From positions 2,046,001 to 2,110,000 of the forward strand of contig NZ_CP049156.1 in assembly GCF_011493005.1 (NCBI RefSeq): a DNA stretch of 64,000 nucleotides. Direction: 5' to 3'. Below are positions 53,284 to 61,711 of the stretch, piece after piece; position 1 is the first letter of the stretch; each line of letters starts with the position of its first letter. This stretch comes from Caballeronia sp. SBC1. Its GTDB lineage: Bacteria; Pseudomonadota; Gammaproteobacteria; Burkholderiales; Burkholderiaceae. A model generated the notes under the pieces. The model was given only the letters and a program-made list of their open reading frames with translations, searched no databases and was not told the origin of the DNA. The position numbers and the translations under genes were made by a program.

Positions 53284-53536
53284 TCATCTCTCACAGTAAG
53301 TCAGAACGCCTCTCGTCATTCGTAGCGCTCGCCGCCCTAGGAAAACTCCTATTTTGATGACGGAAGGTTACTGCCCTTATCGCCCCGAGTAAGCTGGTGG
53401 ACGTTATCGCAAGCGCGAAATCTAAACACCTACACGCAACAAGCCGCAATGAGCCGGTGGCACCGAAGCAACGCCTCTGAATTGCCAATACGGATTGCAG
53501 GGGCATATCTCCAGCACCACGCGAGAAAATAAAATC

Positions 53537-54838
53537 ATGCTTGAGCGGGACAGCTTTCAAGACGGACTTGATCTCATCGCGGCTTTGGCGGAGAGCAGCC
53601 GCACTAGCCAACGCCAGCTTGAAGAAGCTGTCGCGGAAATGAGAACGCGATTCGCAGACAATGCCGAAGCACTCAAAACGCTAGCATTCGTCTTGAACTC
53701 AAATGACTACTTTGCGGAGGGATACAGTCTCGCGAGACAAGGACTGGTTATTGATTCACAGCATCCTTTATTGCATCACAACGCGGCGCGCGCATTAAGC
53801 ATTCGTGGACGGACCGTCGAGGGTCGTCCATACAGTATAGAAGCAGCGCAGCTTTTGCCCGACAACCCGTATATGCAATTCCATTTCGCAGGTGTGCAGC
53901 TCGCCCTGGGCGAATATGAGGAAGGCTGGAAGCGATACAAATGGTTCTACGAAATTCCCGGCACCGCTAACCAGCGGATTTACCCCACATTTCCTGAATG
54001 GAGCGGCGAGCCTGTCGCGGGGTGCCAATTCCTGCTTGTCGGCGAGCAAGGGCGCGGCGATGAAATACAGTTCCTGAGATTCGCCAATTGGTTACACAGC
54101 CAAGGAGCGAAGGTAGATGTTTTAGTGAGCGAGCCGATATCGTGCTTAGCGGCCGGCATGCCGAGTGTCAGGGCCGTGTTCACGGCGATACCGCCAGGTC
54201 CCTATACCTATTGGTGCCACATGTTAAGAATGCCGGAACATGTGAAGCTTGATTTGCCGATGCTGCCCATTGCCATGCCTTATCTCTCTGCTGCGCCTGA
54301 AAAACAGCACCAATGGAAAATTCAAATCGATGCAATGGCGCCGGGTCGTGGAAATGCAAAGAATAGACGGATCAGCTTTGTATGGGCGGGTAGCCCGACT
54401 CACCCGCTTGACCGTTTTCGCTCTATCCGGATTGATGCACTGAGGCCGCTATTTGCAATCGCCGATATAACCTGGTTCTCGGTACAAAAGGGGGAACGCG
54501 AGCATGAATGCGAACCGCTGTCGCGTGAATTCGATATCCACACCTTAGGTCCGGACATCGGCGACTTTACCGATACGCTGGCCATACTGCATACGCTTGA
54601 TTTGCTGATTACAGTCGACACATCAGTGGCCCACCTTGCCGGGGCCGCTGAGCTTCCCGTGTGGACGCTCGTCCCCGCTAACACGGAATGGCGATGGTTA
54701 GCCGGTAGAAAAGACAGCCCATGGTATCCATCGATGCGAGTATTTCGTCAGCACCAACTTGGCGATTGGGATAGCGTCATCGAGGAAGTGCGGCGCGCAT
54801 TGCAGGATTGGTTGGTCATGCACGACACCGAGGCTTGA
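53537..54838 (+). CDS. TPR protein with heptosyltransferase-like (GT9-like) C-terminal domain
   Basis: A 433-residue soluble protein. The N-terminal third (about 1-140) is TPR-like: EALKTLAFVLNSNDYFAEGYSLARQGL, and MQFHFAGVQLALGEYEEGWKRYKW. The C-terminal half (about 170-430) resembles the nucleotide-sugar domain of LPS heptosyltransferases: VGEQGRGDEIQFLRFA, RRISFVWAGSP, and VDTSVAHLAGAAELPVWTL. Such TPR-glycosyltransferase fusions often modify proteins, for example adhesins or flagellin, though no target is nearby. Its G+C content is about half by eye, clearly below its neighbours, and a 12-bp direct repeat brackets it, suggesting acquisition. ATG 53537 is used; the ribosome site is weak. 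Confidence 0.82.
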   Translation: MLERDSFQDGLDLIAALAESSRTSQRQLEEAVAEMRTRFADNAEALKTLAFVLNSNDYFAEGYSLARQGLVIDSQHPLLHHNAARALSIRGRTVEGRPYSIEAAQLLPDNPYMQFHFAGVQLALGEYEEGWKRYKWFYEIPGTANQRIYPTFPEWSGEPVAGCQFLLVGEQGRGDEIQFLRFANWLHSQGAKVDVLVSEPISCLAAGMPSVRAVFTAIPPGPYTYWCHMLRMPEHVKLDLPMLPIAMPYLSAAPEKQHQWKIQIDAMAPGRGNAKNRRISFVWAGSPTHPLDRFRSIRIDALRPLFAIADITWFSVQKGEREHECEPLSREFDIHTLGPDIGDFTDTLAILHTLDLLITVDTSVAHLAGAAELPVWTLVPANTEWRWLAGRKDSPWYPSMRVFRQHQLGDWDSVIEEVRRALQDWLVMHDTEA

Positions 54839-54890
54839 ATTCTCACACGCCCTTTATTTCAGGTTTTGCAAACCAAGGGCTCGTGACAAG

Positions 54891-55781
54891 TTACTTCGCA
54901 GCCCCACCTTCCACACACAGCGCGTAAAACCGCGCCGCCACCCGCGACGTCGCCGCGCCATGTGGCATCAGGATCGAAAACCGCCGCGTCAGCGGCTCCG
55001 GCGCAATCCTCAGACGTTGCAACGCGCCGTCCTCATGGCGCATTGACATCGCCGACACAAAACCAATCCCCATCCCCGCCCGCACGGCTTCCTTCACGCC
55101 TTCCACGCCCGCTATTTCGAGCGCAACGCGCATCTGCACGCCCGCCCGCGCGCACGCTCGCTCAACCAACTGGCGCACCCCCGACCCACCCTCGCGCAAA
55201 ACCAGCGAATAAGCGCACACCGCTTCGAGTGTCACACCGCCGGAGACGGGCACCAGCGGATGCCCACTCGGCGCAATCGCCACGATTTCATCCTCGCGCC
55301 ACGGCGTGGCTTCGGTTCCCGGTGGCAGATCAGTGCCCACCGGCCCTTCGATCATCGCGATATCCAGCGAACCCAGCGCCGCGACGATTTCCGCTGTGTT
55401 CCCGTCAATCGTGTGAACCACCACATCCGGATGCTGCCGATGAAACTCTGCGATCAGATAAGGCAACAAGTAACTCGCTGGCGTCGTGCTCGCGCCGATC
55501 CGCAGCGTGCCGCGCTCGAGCCCCCGCAGCGCATTCCGGTACGCATGCGCTTGCCCGAAGGTCTCGCGAATCCGAGTGGCATAAACGGCGAGCTGTTCGC
55601 CCGCGGTGGTCAGCCGGATGCCGCGCCCATCGCGCTGATACAGAGGTTCGCCAAATTCGTCCTGCAACTGGCGCAACTGCCCCGACACAGCCGGCTGTGA
55701 CAAGTGCAGCGCGAGTGCTGCGCGGCTGATATTGGCATGTTCCGCAACGGTGGCGAAGGTTATAAGCTGGTCTGGGGTCAT
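54891..55781 (-). CDS. LysR-family regulator beside the YeiH exporter
   Basis: A 296-residue LysR protein. The DNA-binding domain reads TPDQLITFATVAEHANISRAALALHLSQPAVSGQLRQLQDEFGE-like, followed by an effector domain of the CysB/YeiE-like type (about 90-290). It is divergent from the YeiH-family gene with a perfect LysR box between, as in many YeiE/YeiH pairs, and so probably controls it. The effector is likely a sulfur-containing or related small anion. Its 3' end coincides with the right copy of the direct repeat. Confidence 0.9.
   Translation of the reverse strand: MTPDQLITFATVAEHANISRAALALHLSQPAVSGQLRQLQDEFGEPLYQRDGRGIRLTTAGEQLAVYATRIRETFGQAHAYRNALRGLERGTLRIGASTTPASYLLPYLIAEFHRQHPDVVVHTIDGNTAEIVAALGSLDIAMIEGPVGTDLPPGTEATPWREDEIVAIAPSGHPLVPVSGGVTLEAVCAYSLVLREGGSGVRQLVERACARAGVQMRVALEIAGVEGVKEAVRAGMGIGFVSAMSMRHEDGALQRLRIAPEPLTRRFSILMPHGAATSRVAARFYALCVEGGAAK
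54892..54903. repeat. Right copy of 12-bp direct repeat
   Basis: TACTTCGCAGCC at the very end of the LysR coding region, identical to 53272-53283. The two copies bracket the low-G+C TPR-glycosyltransferase gene. Confidence 0.45.
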
Positions 55782-55789
55782 TGGCGCTC

Positions 55790-55812
55790 AACTATCGGCT
55801 GAACGGATAGTT
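55790..55812. promoter_or_regulatory. LysR operator between lysR and the YeiH gene
   Basis: AACTATC, nine bases, GATAGTT: perfect 7-bp arms including the ATC-N9-GAT form of the LysR box. It lies 8 bases upstream of the LysR start and 77 bases before the exporter start. Confidence 0.75.
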
Positions 55813-55888
55813 TACATCCTAAATGACGATTTCTCATATCGATATATCAATATTAGGATTGGCGCATCAAACCAAGAGGGAAAAAGTC

Positions 55889-56983
55889 GTGAATTCGATC
55901 GCCACTCCTGTCGCATCTACTCCCGCTCCAAGCGCTTCAACCGCTCCAAGCGGTCAAACGCGCGGCCAACTGAACGGCATCTTGTTCGTCGCGCTGTTTG
56001 CCGCCGCCGTCACGCAACTGGCCGCCCTGCCGTTCATCTCGAATCTGGGGCTGAGTCCGCTGATCGTCGGCATTGTCGCGGGGGCCATCTATGGCAACGC
56101 GCTGCGGGACGGCATGCCGGAGAGCTGGGCCTCGGGCGTGAATTTCTCCGCTCGCAAGCTGCTGCGTATCGCAGTTGGCTTCTTCGGTCTGCGCGTAAGC
56201 CTGCAGGAAATCGCTCAGGTCGGACTGCCGGGATTGACGGTGTCGGTGCTGGTGGTGGTGAGTACGCTCGCCATCGGCACGTGGGCGGGCATGAAGCTGA
56301 TGAAGCTCGACCGCGATACGGCATTGCTGACCGCAGCCGGAAGCGCGATCTGTGGCGCCGCGGCAGTGCTCGCGTTCGAGTCCACCTTGCAGTCCGAACC
56401 GCATAAAAGCGCGATGGCTGTGGGCAGTGTCGTGCTGTTCGGCACGCTCTCCATGTTCCTCTACCCGCTCGCGTTGCACCTCGGCTGGCTGCATCTGGAT
56501 ACGCTGGGCGTCGGCCTGTTTTTCGGCGGCACGATCCACGAAGTGGCGCAGGTGGTGGGCGCGGCCAGCAACGTGAGCCCGGAAGCGACACATATTGCGA
56601 CCATCGTGAAAATGACACGCGTGATGCTGCTCGTGCCTGTGCTGCTCGTGATCGGCATGTGGGTGAACCGCTCGCGTAACAACGGTCAAACCGACGGTAG
56701 TGGCACGAAGCGCAAGTTGGCCATTCCCTGGTTCGCGCTCGGTTTCCTCGCGCTCGTGATCGTGAATTCGTTGCACGTTTTGCCCGATACCGCTACCCAC
56801 ACGCTGAACACGCTCGATACTTTCGCGCTGACCATGGCGATGACCGCATTGGGTATCGAAACGCGGATCGCGCAGATTCGCCGCGCCGGACCGCGTGCGC
56901 TGGTAACCGGTGCCATCGTCTATGCCTGGCTGATCGGGGGAGGACTCGCGATAACCATGGGCGTCGAGCGCCTGCTCGGGTAA
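55889..56983 (+). CDS. YeiH-family putative sulfate/anion exporter
   Basis: A 364-residue membrane protein with about ten helices of the conserved hypothetical YeiH (UPF0324) family: GLSPLIVGIVAGAIYGN, ARKLLRIAVGFFGLRVSLQEIA, LTAAGSAICGAAAVLAFES and GGTIHEVAQVVGAA. The last motif is diagnostic. Members are described as putative sulfate exporters; the substrate is not proven. The start is GTG 55889 with GAGGGA upstream; the frame is open back to 55823 across the operator side. A terminator follows at 57015. Confidence 0.9.
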   Translation: MNSIATPVASTPAPSASTAPSGQTRGQLNGILFVALFAAAVTQLAALPFISNLGLSPLIVGIVAGAIYGNALRDGMPESWASGVNFSARKLLRIAVGFFGLRVSLQEIAQVGLPGLTVSVLVVVSTLAIGTWAGMKLMKLDRDTALLTAAGSAICGAAAVLAFESTLQSEPHKSAMAVGSVVLFGTLSMFLYPLALHLGWLHLDTLGVGLFFGGTIHEVAQVVGAASNVSPEATHIATIVKMTRVMLLVPVLLVIGMWVNRSRNNGQTDGSGTKRKLAIPWFALGFLALVIVNSLHVLPDTATHTLNTLDTFALTMAMTALGIETRIAQIRRAGPRALVTGAIVYAWLIGGGLAITMGVERLLG

Positions 56984-57014
56984 CGTTCATAGAGGTGCCG
57001 CTTGCAGGAACACG

Positions 57015-57042
57015 AAAGCCCCGCCGCCCGTGCGGGGTTTTT
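57015..57042 (+). terminator. Rho-independent terminator after the YeiH gene
   Basis: CCCCGC and GCGGGG form the stem around a 7-base loop, with AAAG before and TTTTT after. It lies about 32 bases after the exporter stop and separates it from the GST gene. Confidence 0.85.
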
Positions 57043-57143
57043 GCTTTTCAGCGAGATTACGAGCGCAATCCAAGCGCAACGGCACGCGTGTTGCTACCCT
57101 CTTGTCTTTGGTTTCCAGCAATCACACCGCAAGGATATTGCCG

Positions 57144-57878
57144 ATGGCCTACGAACTGTATTACTGGGACGGTCTTCAAGGCCGGGGTGAATTCGTCCGG
57201 CTCGCGCTGGAAGACGCCGGCGCTGACTACGTTGACGTTGCACGCGGCGCGAAAAAAGACGGACAAGGCACCGGCGCGATGATGAAAATCATCAACAGCA
57301 AGACCGAGCCGCACATTCCGTTTGCCCCGCCATTTCTGAAGGATGGCGAACTGATCGTGTCGCACGTCGCGAATATCTTGCAGTATCTGGGACCGAAGCT
57401 CGGTCTCGCGCCGAAGGATGAAGGTCTGCGCTATGTTGCGCACGGTTTGCAGTTGACTATCGCGGATATGGTGACCGAAGTCCACGACACCCATCATCCA
57501 CTTGCAAGCGGTCTTTACTACGAAGACCAGAAGGACGCCGCGAAGGAACGCGCGAAGGATTTCATCGAGAACCGGATTCCGAAGTTCATCGGCTATTTCG
57601 AGCGGGCGCTCGCGCAGAATCCTCACGGCGATACACAGATGATCGGTAATACAACGACCTACGTGGATCTGTCGATATTTCAACTCGTCGAGGGCTTGCA
57701 CTACGCCTTTCCGCGCGCAACGGAGAAGTTCGGCAGCCTGTATCCGCGCATTACGGCATTGCATGATGCCGTGCTGGAACGACCGAATATCGCAGCGTAT
57801 GTAGACTCGGAACGCCGGATTCCATTCAACGAATCCGGCATCTTCCGCCATTACCCGGAACTGGATCAGGACGCTTAG
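57144..57878 (+). CDS. Glutathione S-transferase family protein
   Basis: A 244-residue GST. The N-terminal thioredoxin-fold domain starts YELYYWDGLQGRGEFVRLALEDAG, with Tyr/Arg positions for glutathione, and contains the cis-Pro region (PFAPPFLKDGELIVSHVANILQYL). The C-terminal helical domain (about 95-240) includes NTTTYVDLSIFQLVEGL, the N-capping motif region. It conjugates or reduces electrophiles with glutathione. AAGGA precedes ATG 57144. An aldo/keto reductase gene follows 54 bases later, so the pair may detoxify reactive carbonyls. Confidence 0.9.
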   Translation: MAYELYYWDGLQGRGEFVRLALEDAGADYVDVARGAKKDGQGTGAMMKIINSKTEPHIPFAPPFLKDGELIVSHVANILQYLGPKLGLAPKDEGLRYVAHGLQLTIADMVTEVHDTHHPLASGLYYEDQKDAAKERAKDFIENRIPKFIGYFERALAQNPHGDTQMIGNTTTYVDLSIFQLVEGLHYAFPRATEKFGSLYPRITALHDAVLERPNIAAYVDSERRIPFNESGIFRHYPELDQDA

Positions 57879-57932
57879 GATTTCTGACTCGGCCGGCCTG
57901 TATCGGATAAACGTAATCAAAAGGGGCATCAG

Positions 57933-58736
57933 ATGATCGAAACAATTCCCTCCTTCGGACTCGGCACCTTTCGCGTGGATGCGGAGAAAACTGCCAAGGC
58001 TGTCACAAGTGCGTTGCAACTCGGGTATCGGCATATCGATACCGCGCAGCTCTACAAGAACGAAGAAGCCGTCGGTAAAGGCGTGCGCGACTCGCTCGTG
58101 CCGCGCGACGATATCTGGGTCACGACAAAGGTTTGGCATGACCGGCTGCGTCGTGACGACGTGGTGAAAAGCCTCGTGGAAAGCCACAAGAAGCTGAACA
58201 TCGGCACGATCGATCTCGCGCTGGTTCATTGGCCGTCGCCGGACAGCGTGGTGCCCATCGCCGAATCAATTGCGGGCTTCCAGGATGCGCAGAAGCAGCA
58301 GTTGATCCGGCATTTCGGCGTGTCGAACTTCACCGCGCCGTTGCTCGAGGAAGCGTTGAACGCACCCGGCGGCGAGGCCATTGTGACGAACCAGTTCGAA
58401 ATCAGCCCATTCCTCGCGAACCGCAAGCTGGTCGAGGCAACGCAAAAGCTCGGTGTGAAGGTGACCGCGTATATGCCGCTGGGCGAAGGCCGCGCGCACA
58501 AAGATCCCACGTTGACTGCCATCGCCAAGAAGCATGGCGTGACGCCCGCTCAAGTGACGTTTGCATGGCTGTTGTCGCGCGATATCGTGGTGCTGTCGGC
58601 ATCGACGAATCCGGAGCATCAGGAACTGAACTGGGACTCGCAAAAGGTAAGACTGGACGCCGACGATATTGCGAAGATCGATGCGCTCGACGAAGGCCAA
58701 CGAAACGCGAAGCCACCGTTCGCGCCGAAATGGTGA
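57933..58736 (+). CDS. Aldo/keto reductase (DkgB-like)
   Basis: A 267-residue NADPH-dependent reductase with the AKR barrel. The catalytic tetrad is visible: Asp in HIDTAQLY (with the Tyr at its end), Lys in TTKVW, and His in ALVHWP. RHFGVSNF is the conserved AKR strand. Relatives reduce 2,5-diketogluconate and methylglyoxal-type carbonyls. It lacks the usual long N-terminal extension and starts at ATG 57933. A terminator follows the stop. Confidence 0.9.
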   Translation: MIETIPSFGLGTFRVDAEKTAKAVTSALQLGYRHIDTAQLYKNEEAVGKGVRDSLVPRDDIWVTTKVWHDRLRRDDVVKSLVESHKKLNIGTIDLALVHWPSPDSVVPIAESIAGFQDAQKQQLIRHFGVSNFTAPLLEEALNAPGGEAIVTNQFEISPFLANRKLVEATQKLGVKVTAYMPLGEGRAHKDPTLTAIAKKHGVTPAQVTFAWLLSRDIVVLSASTNPEHQELNWDSQKVRLDADDIAKIDALDEGQRNAKPPFAPKW

Positions 58737-58761
58737 CTGGGTAGTTTGACGTAGAACGCAG

Positions 58762-58791
58762 CCCGGCTTTGGTGTGACGAGGCCGGGTTTT
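58762..58791 (+). terminator. Terminator after the aldo/keto reductase gene
   Basis: CCCGGC and GCCGGG form a 6-bp stem with a 14-base loop, followed by TTTTC. It lies 25 bases after the stop, in front of the convergent cadR gene. Confidence 0.65.
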
Positions 58792-58818
58792 CAGACCCGA
58801 CCCGCCTCGCTCCGCCAC

Positions 58819-59250
58819 TCAGCCCAAGTGGGTCCGCTTCTCGCGTGCAGGCGCGACATTGTTCGTTGAAAGCGCCTGGACGATACCGCAGTCCGTCGCC
58901 GATTCTTCCGTTGTGCATTGGCCCCTCAACGCAACCAGTTGGGCCTTGAGTTGCGTCAATTCCTCGATCCGACGATCCACATGAAGAATGTGTTCATCGA
59001 CGAGCGAATTGATTGAACCGCACGGTTCGCCGGGCGCGTCGGTCACGCTGAGTAGCTGGCGGATTTCGTCGTGCGTCATATCCAATGCGCGGCAATTGCG
59101 GATAAACCGCAGACGTTCCGCGTGCGTCTCCGTGTAATTCCGGTAATTCGAATCTGTCCGGCCGGCCTGCGGCATTAAGCCTTCTTTTTCGTAAAAGCGG
59201 ATGGTTTCAGTCGTGCACTGAGCCATTTTCGCCAATTCACCGATTTTCAT
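58819..59250 (-). CDS. cadR: Cd(II)/Pb(II)-responsive MerR-family regulator
   Basis: A 143-residue MerR protein: helix-turn-helix MKIGELAKMAQCTTETIRFYEKEGLM, then the dimer helix and metal site. Cys77 in EPCGSINSLVDEHILHV, Cys112 and Cys121 match the CadR/PbrR pattern. It twists the cadA promoter to activate it when Cd, Pb or Zn binds. The His-rich tail of some Pseudomonas CadR proteins is missing. It is divergent from the ATPase gene with the operator between. Confidence 0.92.
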   Translation of the reverse strand: MKIGELAKMAQCTTETIRFYEKEGLMPQAGRTDSNYRNYTETHAERLRFIRNCRALDMTHDEIRQLLSVTDAPGEPCGSINSLVDEHILHVDRRIEELTQLKAQLVALRGQCTTEESATDCGIVQALSTNNVAPAREKRTHLG

Positions 59251-59272
59251 TGCTTATGCTCCCGGCCAACGC

Positions 59273-59305
59273 TTGACCTTGAAGTGACTTCAGGGCGTCT
59301 ACTAA
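59273..59305 (+). promoter_or_regulatory. CadR-type operator/promoter of cadA
   Basis: TTGACC (-35) at 59273-59278, then the dyad CCTTGAAG-TGA-CTTCAGGG (59277-59295, one mismatch between arms), then a TACTAA-like -10 at about 59300-59305. The spacer of roughly 20-21 bases is longer than normal, as required for MerR-type activation by DNA distortion. Confidence 0.75.
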
Positions 59306-59331
59306 ACCATAGATCCCCTCAGGAAGCCACG

Positions 59332-61623
59332 ATGTCCCTACCCAGCGCAACGAATAACGCGACGCTCGACGAAACCCCGGCCCGCTCACCGTGCTGCCAC
59401 GGTCATGACCATTCGTCGGACCACGCGCCTTCACATTCGCATAAACATGCACATGCGCATTCACACTCCGAGGCTAAAGCCGCTGCTCCCGCTCGTCAAA
59501 AGCCTTTGAACGGCGGCGAACGCACCGTGTTTCTTATCGCGCAGATGGATTGTCCGACGGAAGAAGCGTTGATACGCAAGAAGCTTTCCGCCATGCCATC
59601 CGTGCAGGACGTGCAATTCAACCTGATGCAGCGCTTGCTCACCGTGGATCACTCGCCGCTCGAGCGCGAGGCGATTGCACAGGCCATTCGATCGCTGGGT
59701 TTCACCGCTGAATTGCCCGAAACAGTTCTGCAAGGTGGAACTGCCGCCATCGCCAGGAAACCCGCGCACTGGCCGCTCGCGCTGGCCTGCGCCGCGGCGG
59801 TCACATCGGAAATCGCCAGTTTTGCTGCGTTTCCCGGCTGGATCGCAGCGTCGTTCGCCGTGCTCGCCGTCATCTCGGGTGGCCTGGGAACCTACAAAAA
59901 GGGCTGGGTCGCCATCCGCAACGGCAATCTCAACATCAACGCGCTCATGAGCATCGCTGTCACGGGCGCACTGGTGCTTGGCCAGTGGCCCGAGGCAGCC
60001 ATGGTCATGGTCCTGTTCAGCCTTGCCGAACTGATCGAAGCTAAATCGCTCGACCGTGCGCACAACGCTGTTCAGAAGCTGATGCAACTTGCGCCCGAGC
60101 GCGCGACCGTCCAGCAACCCAACGGCACTTGGCATGACGTGGACGCAAAATCGGTATCGATAAACGCCGTCGTGCGCATCAAACCCGGCGAGCGGATCGG
60201 ACTCGACGGCGTAGTGATGGCCGGACGCTCGACGGTCAACCAGGCACCCATTACGGGTGAAAGCCTGCCAGTCGATAAAGCACCGGGCGACGCCGTGTTC
60301 GCCGGCACGGTCAACGAATCCGGGTCGATCGAGTATCGCGTGACGGCGCTTGCAGGCGATACAACGCTCGCGCGCATCATTCACGCGGTGTCGGAAGCGC
60401 AGGGTTCCAAAGCGCCTACGCAACGCTTCGTCGATCAGTTCGCGCGCGTTTATACGCCAGTGGTATTTACGCTCGCAGTTCTTGTCGCGGTCTTGCCGCC
60501 GCTCTTGCTTGGCGGCGTCTGGCACGACTGGATCTATAAGGCGCTGGTGTTGCTGGTGATTGCCTGCCCGTGCGCGCTGGTCATCTCGACGCCGGTGACT
60601 ATCGTCAGCGGCCTCACCGCGGCGGCGAGAAAAGGCATTCTGATCAAGGGCGGCTCGTACCTCGAAAGTGGCCGCAAGCTGACGTGGCTCGCGCTCGACA
60701 AGACCGGCACGATCACGCACGGAAAACCGGCGCAGACCCATTTCGAAGCCCTCGCTGATACCGACATCAACCGATGCCAGCAACTTGCGGCCAGCCTCGC
60801 CGGACGCTCGGATCATCCCGTGTCGCAAGCGCTCGCGCGTGCAGCTACCGCGGGCAACATCGCCCCCTTATCCGTCGCTGAATTCGAGGCGTTGCCCGGA
60901 CGCGGCGTGCAAGGGACAATCGACGGCAAACCTTACGCGCTCGGCAATCATCGTCTGGTCGAAGAGCTCGGCCATTGCTCCGCCAGTCTGGAAGCCCGGC
61001 TCGACACGCTGGAACGCGATGGAAAAACTGTCGTCCTGCTGATCGGCGAACAAGGCGTGCTCGCCTTGTTCGCCGTCGCGGACACGATCAAGCAAAGCAG
61101 TCGCGCTGCCATCGCCGACCTGCATGCGCTCGGCGTTCGCACCGTGATGCTGAGCGGCGACAATTCGCATACGGCGGCGGCCATCGCGAGTGCCGTGGGT
61201 ATCGATGAAGCCCGCGGCGACCAGTTGCCCGAGGACAAGCTCACTGCGGTGGCAAATGCGGTGGCAAAACTTGCGGCAGATGGCGCGGTGGTAGGCATGG
61301 TGGGCGATGGAATCAACGATGCCCCCGCCCTCGCCCGTGCTGACATTGGCTTTGCGATGGGTGCGATGGGCTCGGACACCGCCATCGAAACCGCCGACGT
61401 CGCGTTGATGGACGACGACCTGCGCAAGATCCCGGCTTTCATCCGGCTCTCGAAGGTGACACATGCGGTGTTGGTACAAAACATCGTGTTGGCGTTGGGA
61501 ATCAAGGCGGTATTTTTTGTGCTTGCGCTGACGGGTGCGGGAACCTTGTGGATGGCCGTTCTCGCCGATGTGGGGGCAAGCCTGCTGGTCGTTGCCAACG
61601 GACTTCGCGTATTGCGCCGATAA
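59332..61623 (+). CDS. cadA: Cd2+/Zn2+/Pb2+-exporting P1B-type ATPase
   Basis: A 763-residue heavy-metal pump. The N-terminus is His-rich (HGHDHSSDHAPSHSHKHAHAHSHS), then a metal-binding domain with the Zn/Cd-type MDCPTEE loop (about 72-78) in place of CxxC. The membrane motif is ACPCALVIST (CPC), the phosphorylation motif DKTGTITHG, the actuator TGES, and the hinge GDGINDAPALA. This is the Zn/Cd/Pb exporter subgroup rather than the Cu one. AGGA precedes ATG 59332; the open frame to 59284 overlaps the promoter and is not used. It is activated by CadR. Confidence 0.93.
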   Translation: MSLPSATNNATLDETPARSPCCHGHDHSSDHAPSHSHKHAHAHSHSEAKAAAPARQKPLNGGERTVFLIAQMDCPTEEALIRKKLSAMPSVQDVQFNLMQRLLTVDHSPLEREAIAQAIRSLGFTAELPETVLQGGTAAIARKPAHWPLALACAAAVTSEIASFAAFPGWIAASFAVLAVISGGLGTYKKGWVAIRNGNLNINALMSIAVTGALVLGQWPEAAMVMVLFSLAELIEAKSLDRAHNAVQKLMQLAPERATVQQPNGTWHDVDAKSVSINAVVRIKPGERIGLDGVVMAGRSTVNQAPITGESLPVDKAPGDAVFAGTVNESGSIEYRVTALAGDTTLARIIHAVSEAQGSKAPTQRFVDQFARVYTPVVFTLAVLVAVLPPLLLGGVWHDWIYKALVLLVIACPCALVISTPVTIVSGLTAAARKGILIKGGSYLESGRKLTWLALDKTGTITHGKPAQTHFEALADTDINRCQQLAASLAGRSDHPVSQALARAATAGNIAPLSVAEFEALPGRGVQGTIDGKPYALGNHRLVEELGHCSASLEARLDTLERDGKTVVLLIGEQGVLALFAVADTIKQSSRAAIADLHALGVRTVMLSGDNSHTAAAIASAVGIDEARGDQLPEDKLTAVANAVAKLAADGAVVGMVGDGINDAPALARADIGFAMGAMGSDTAIETADVALMDDDLRKIPAFIRLSKVTHAVLVQNIVLALGIKAVFFVLALTGAGTLWMAVLADVGASLLVVANGLRVLRR

Positions 61624-61711
61624 CTGCGTCCACCCGGGCAAATCTGTATGCATGTGAGCGTCGGAGCACTGCCCCGAGGCCCCTTGCGGGTGATATCCTT
61701 GCCCCGCGCCA

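Noticed and set aside
57057..58229. 390-codon minus-strand open frame opposite the GST and aldo/keto reductase genes
   Set aside because: Crosses two recognised genes and their spacer, with no recognisable motifs.
59461..60828. 455-codon minus-strand open frame opposite cadA
   Set aside because: Shadow of the ATPase reading frame; the plus strand has every P-type ATPase motif.
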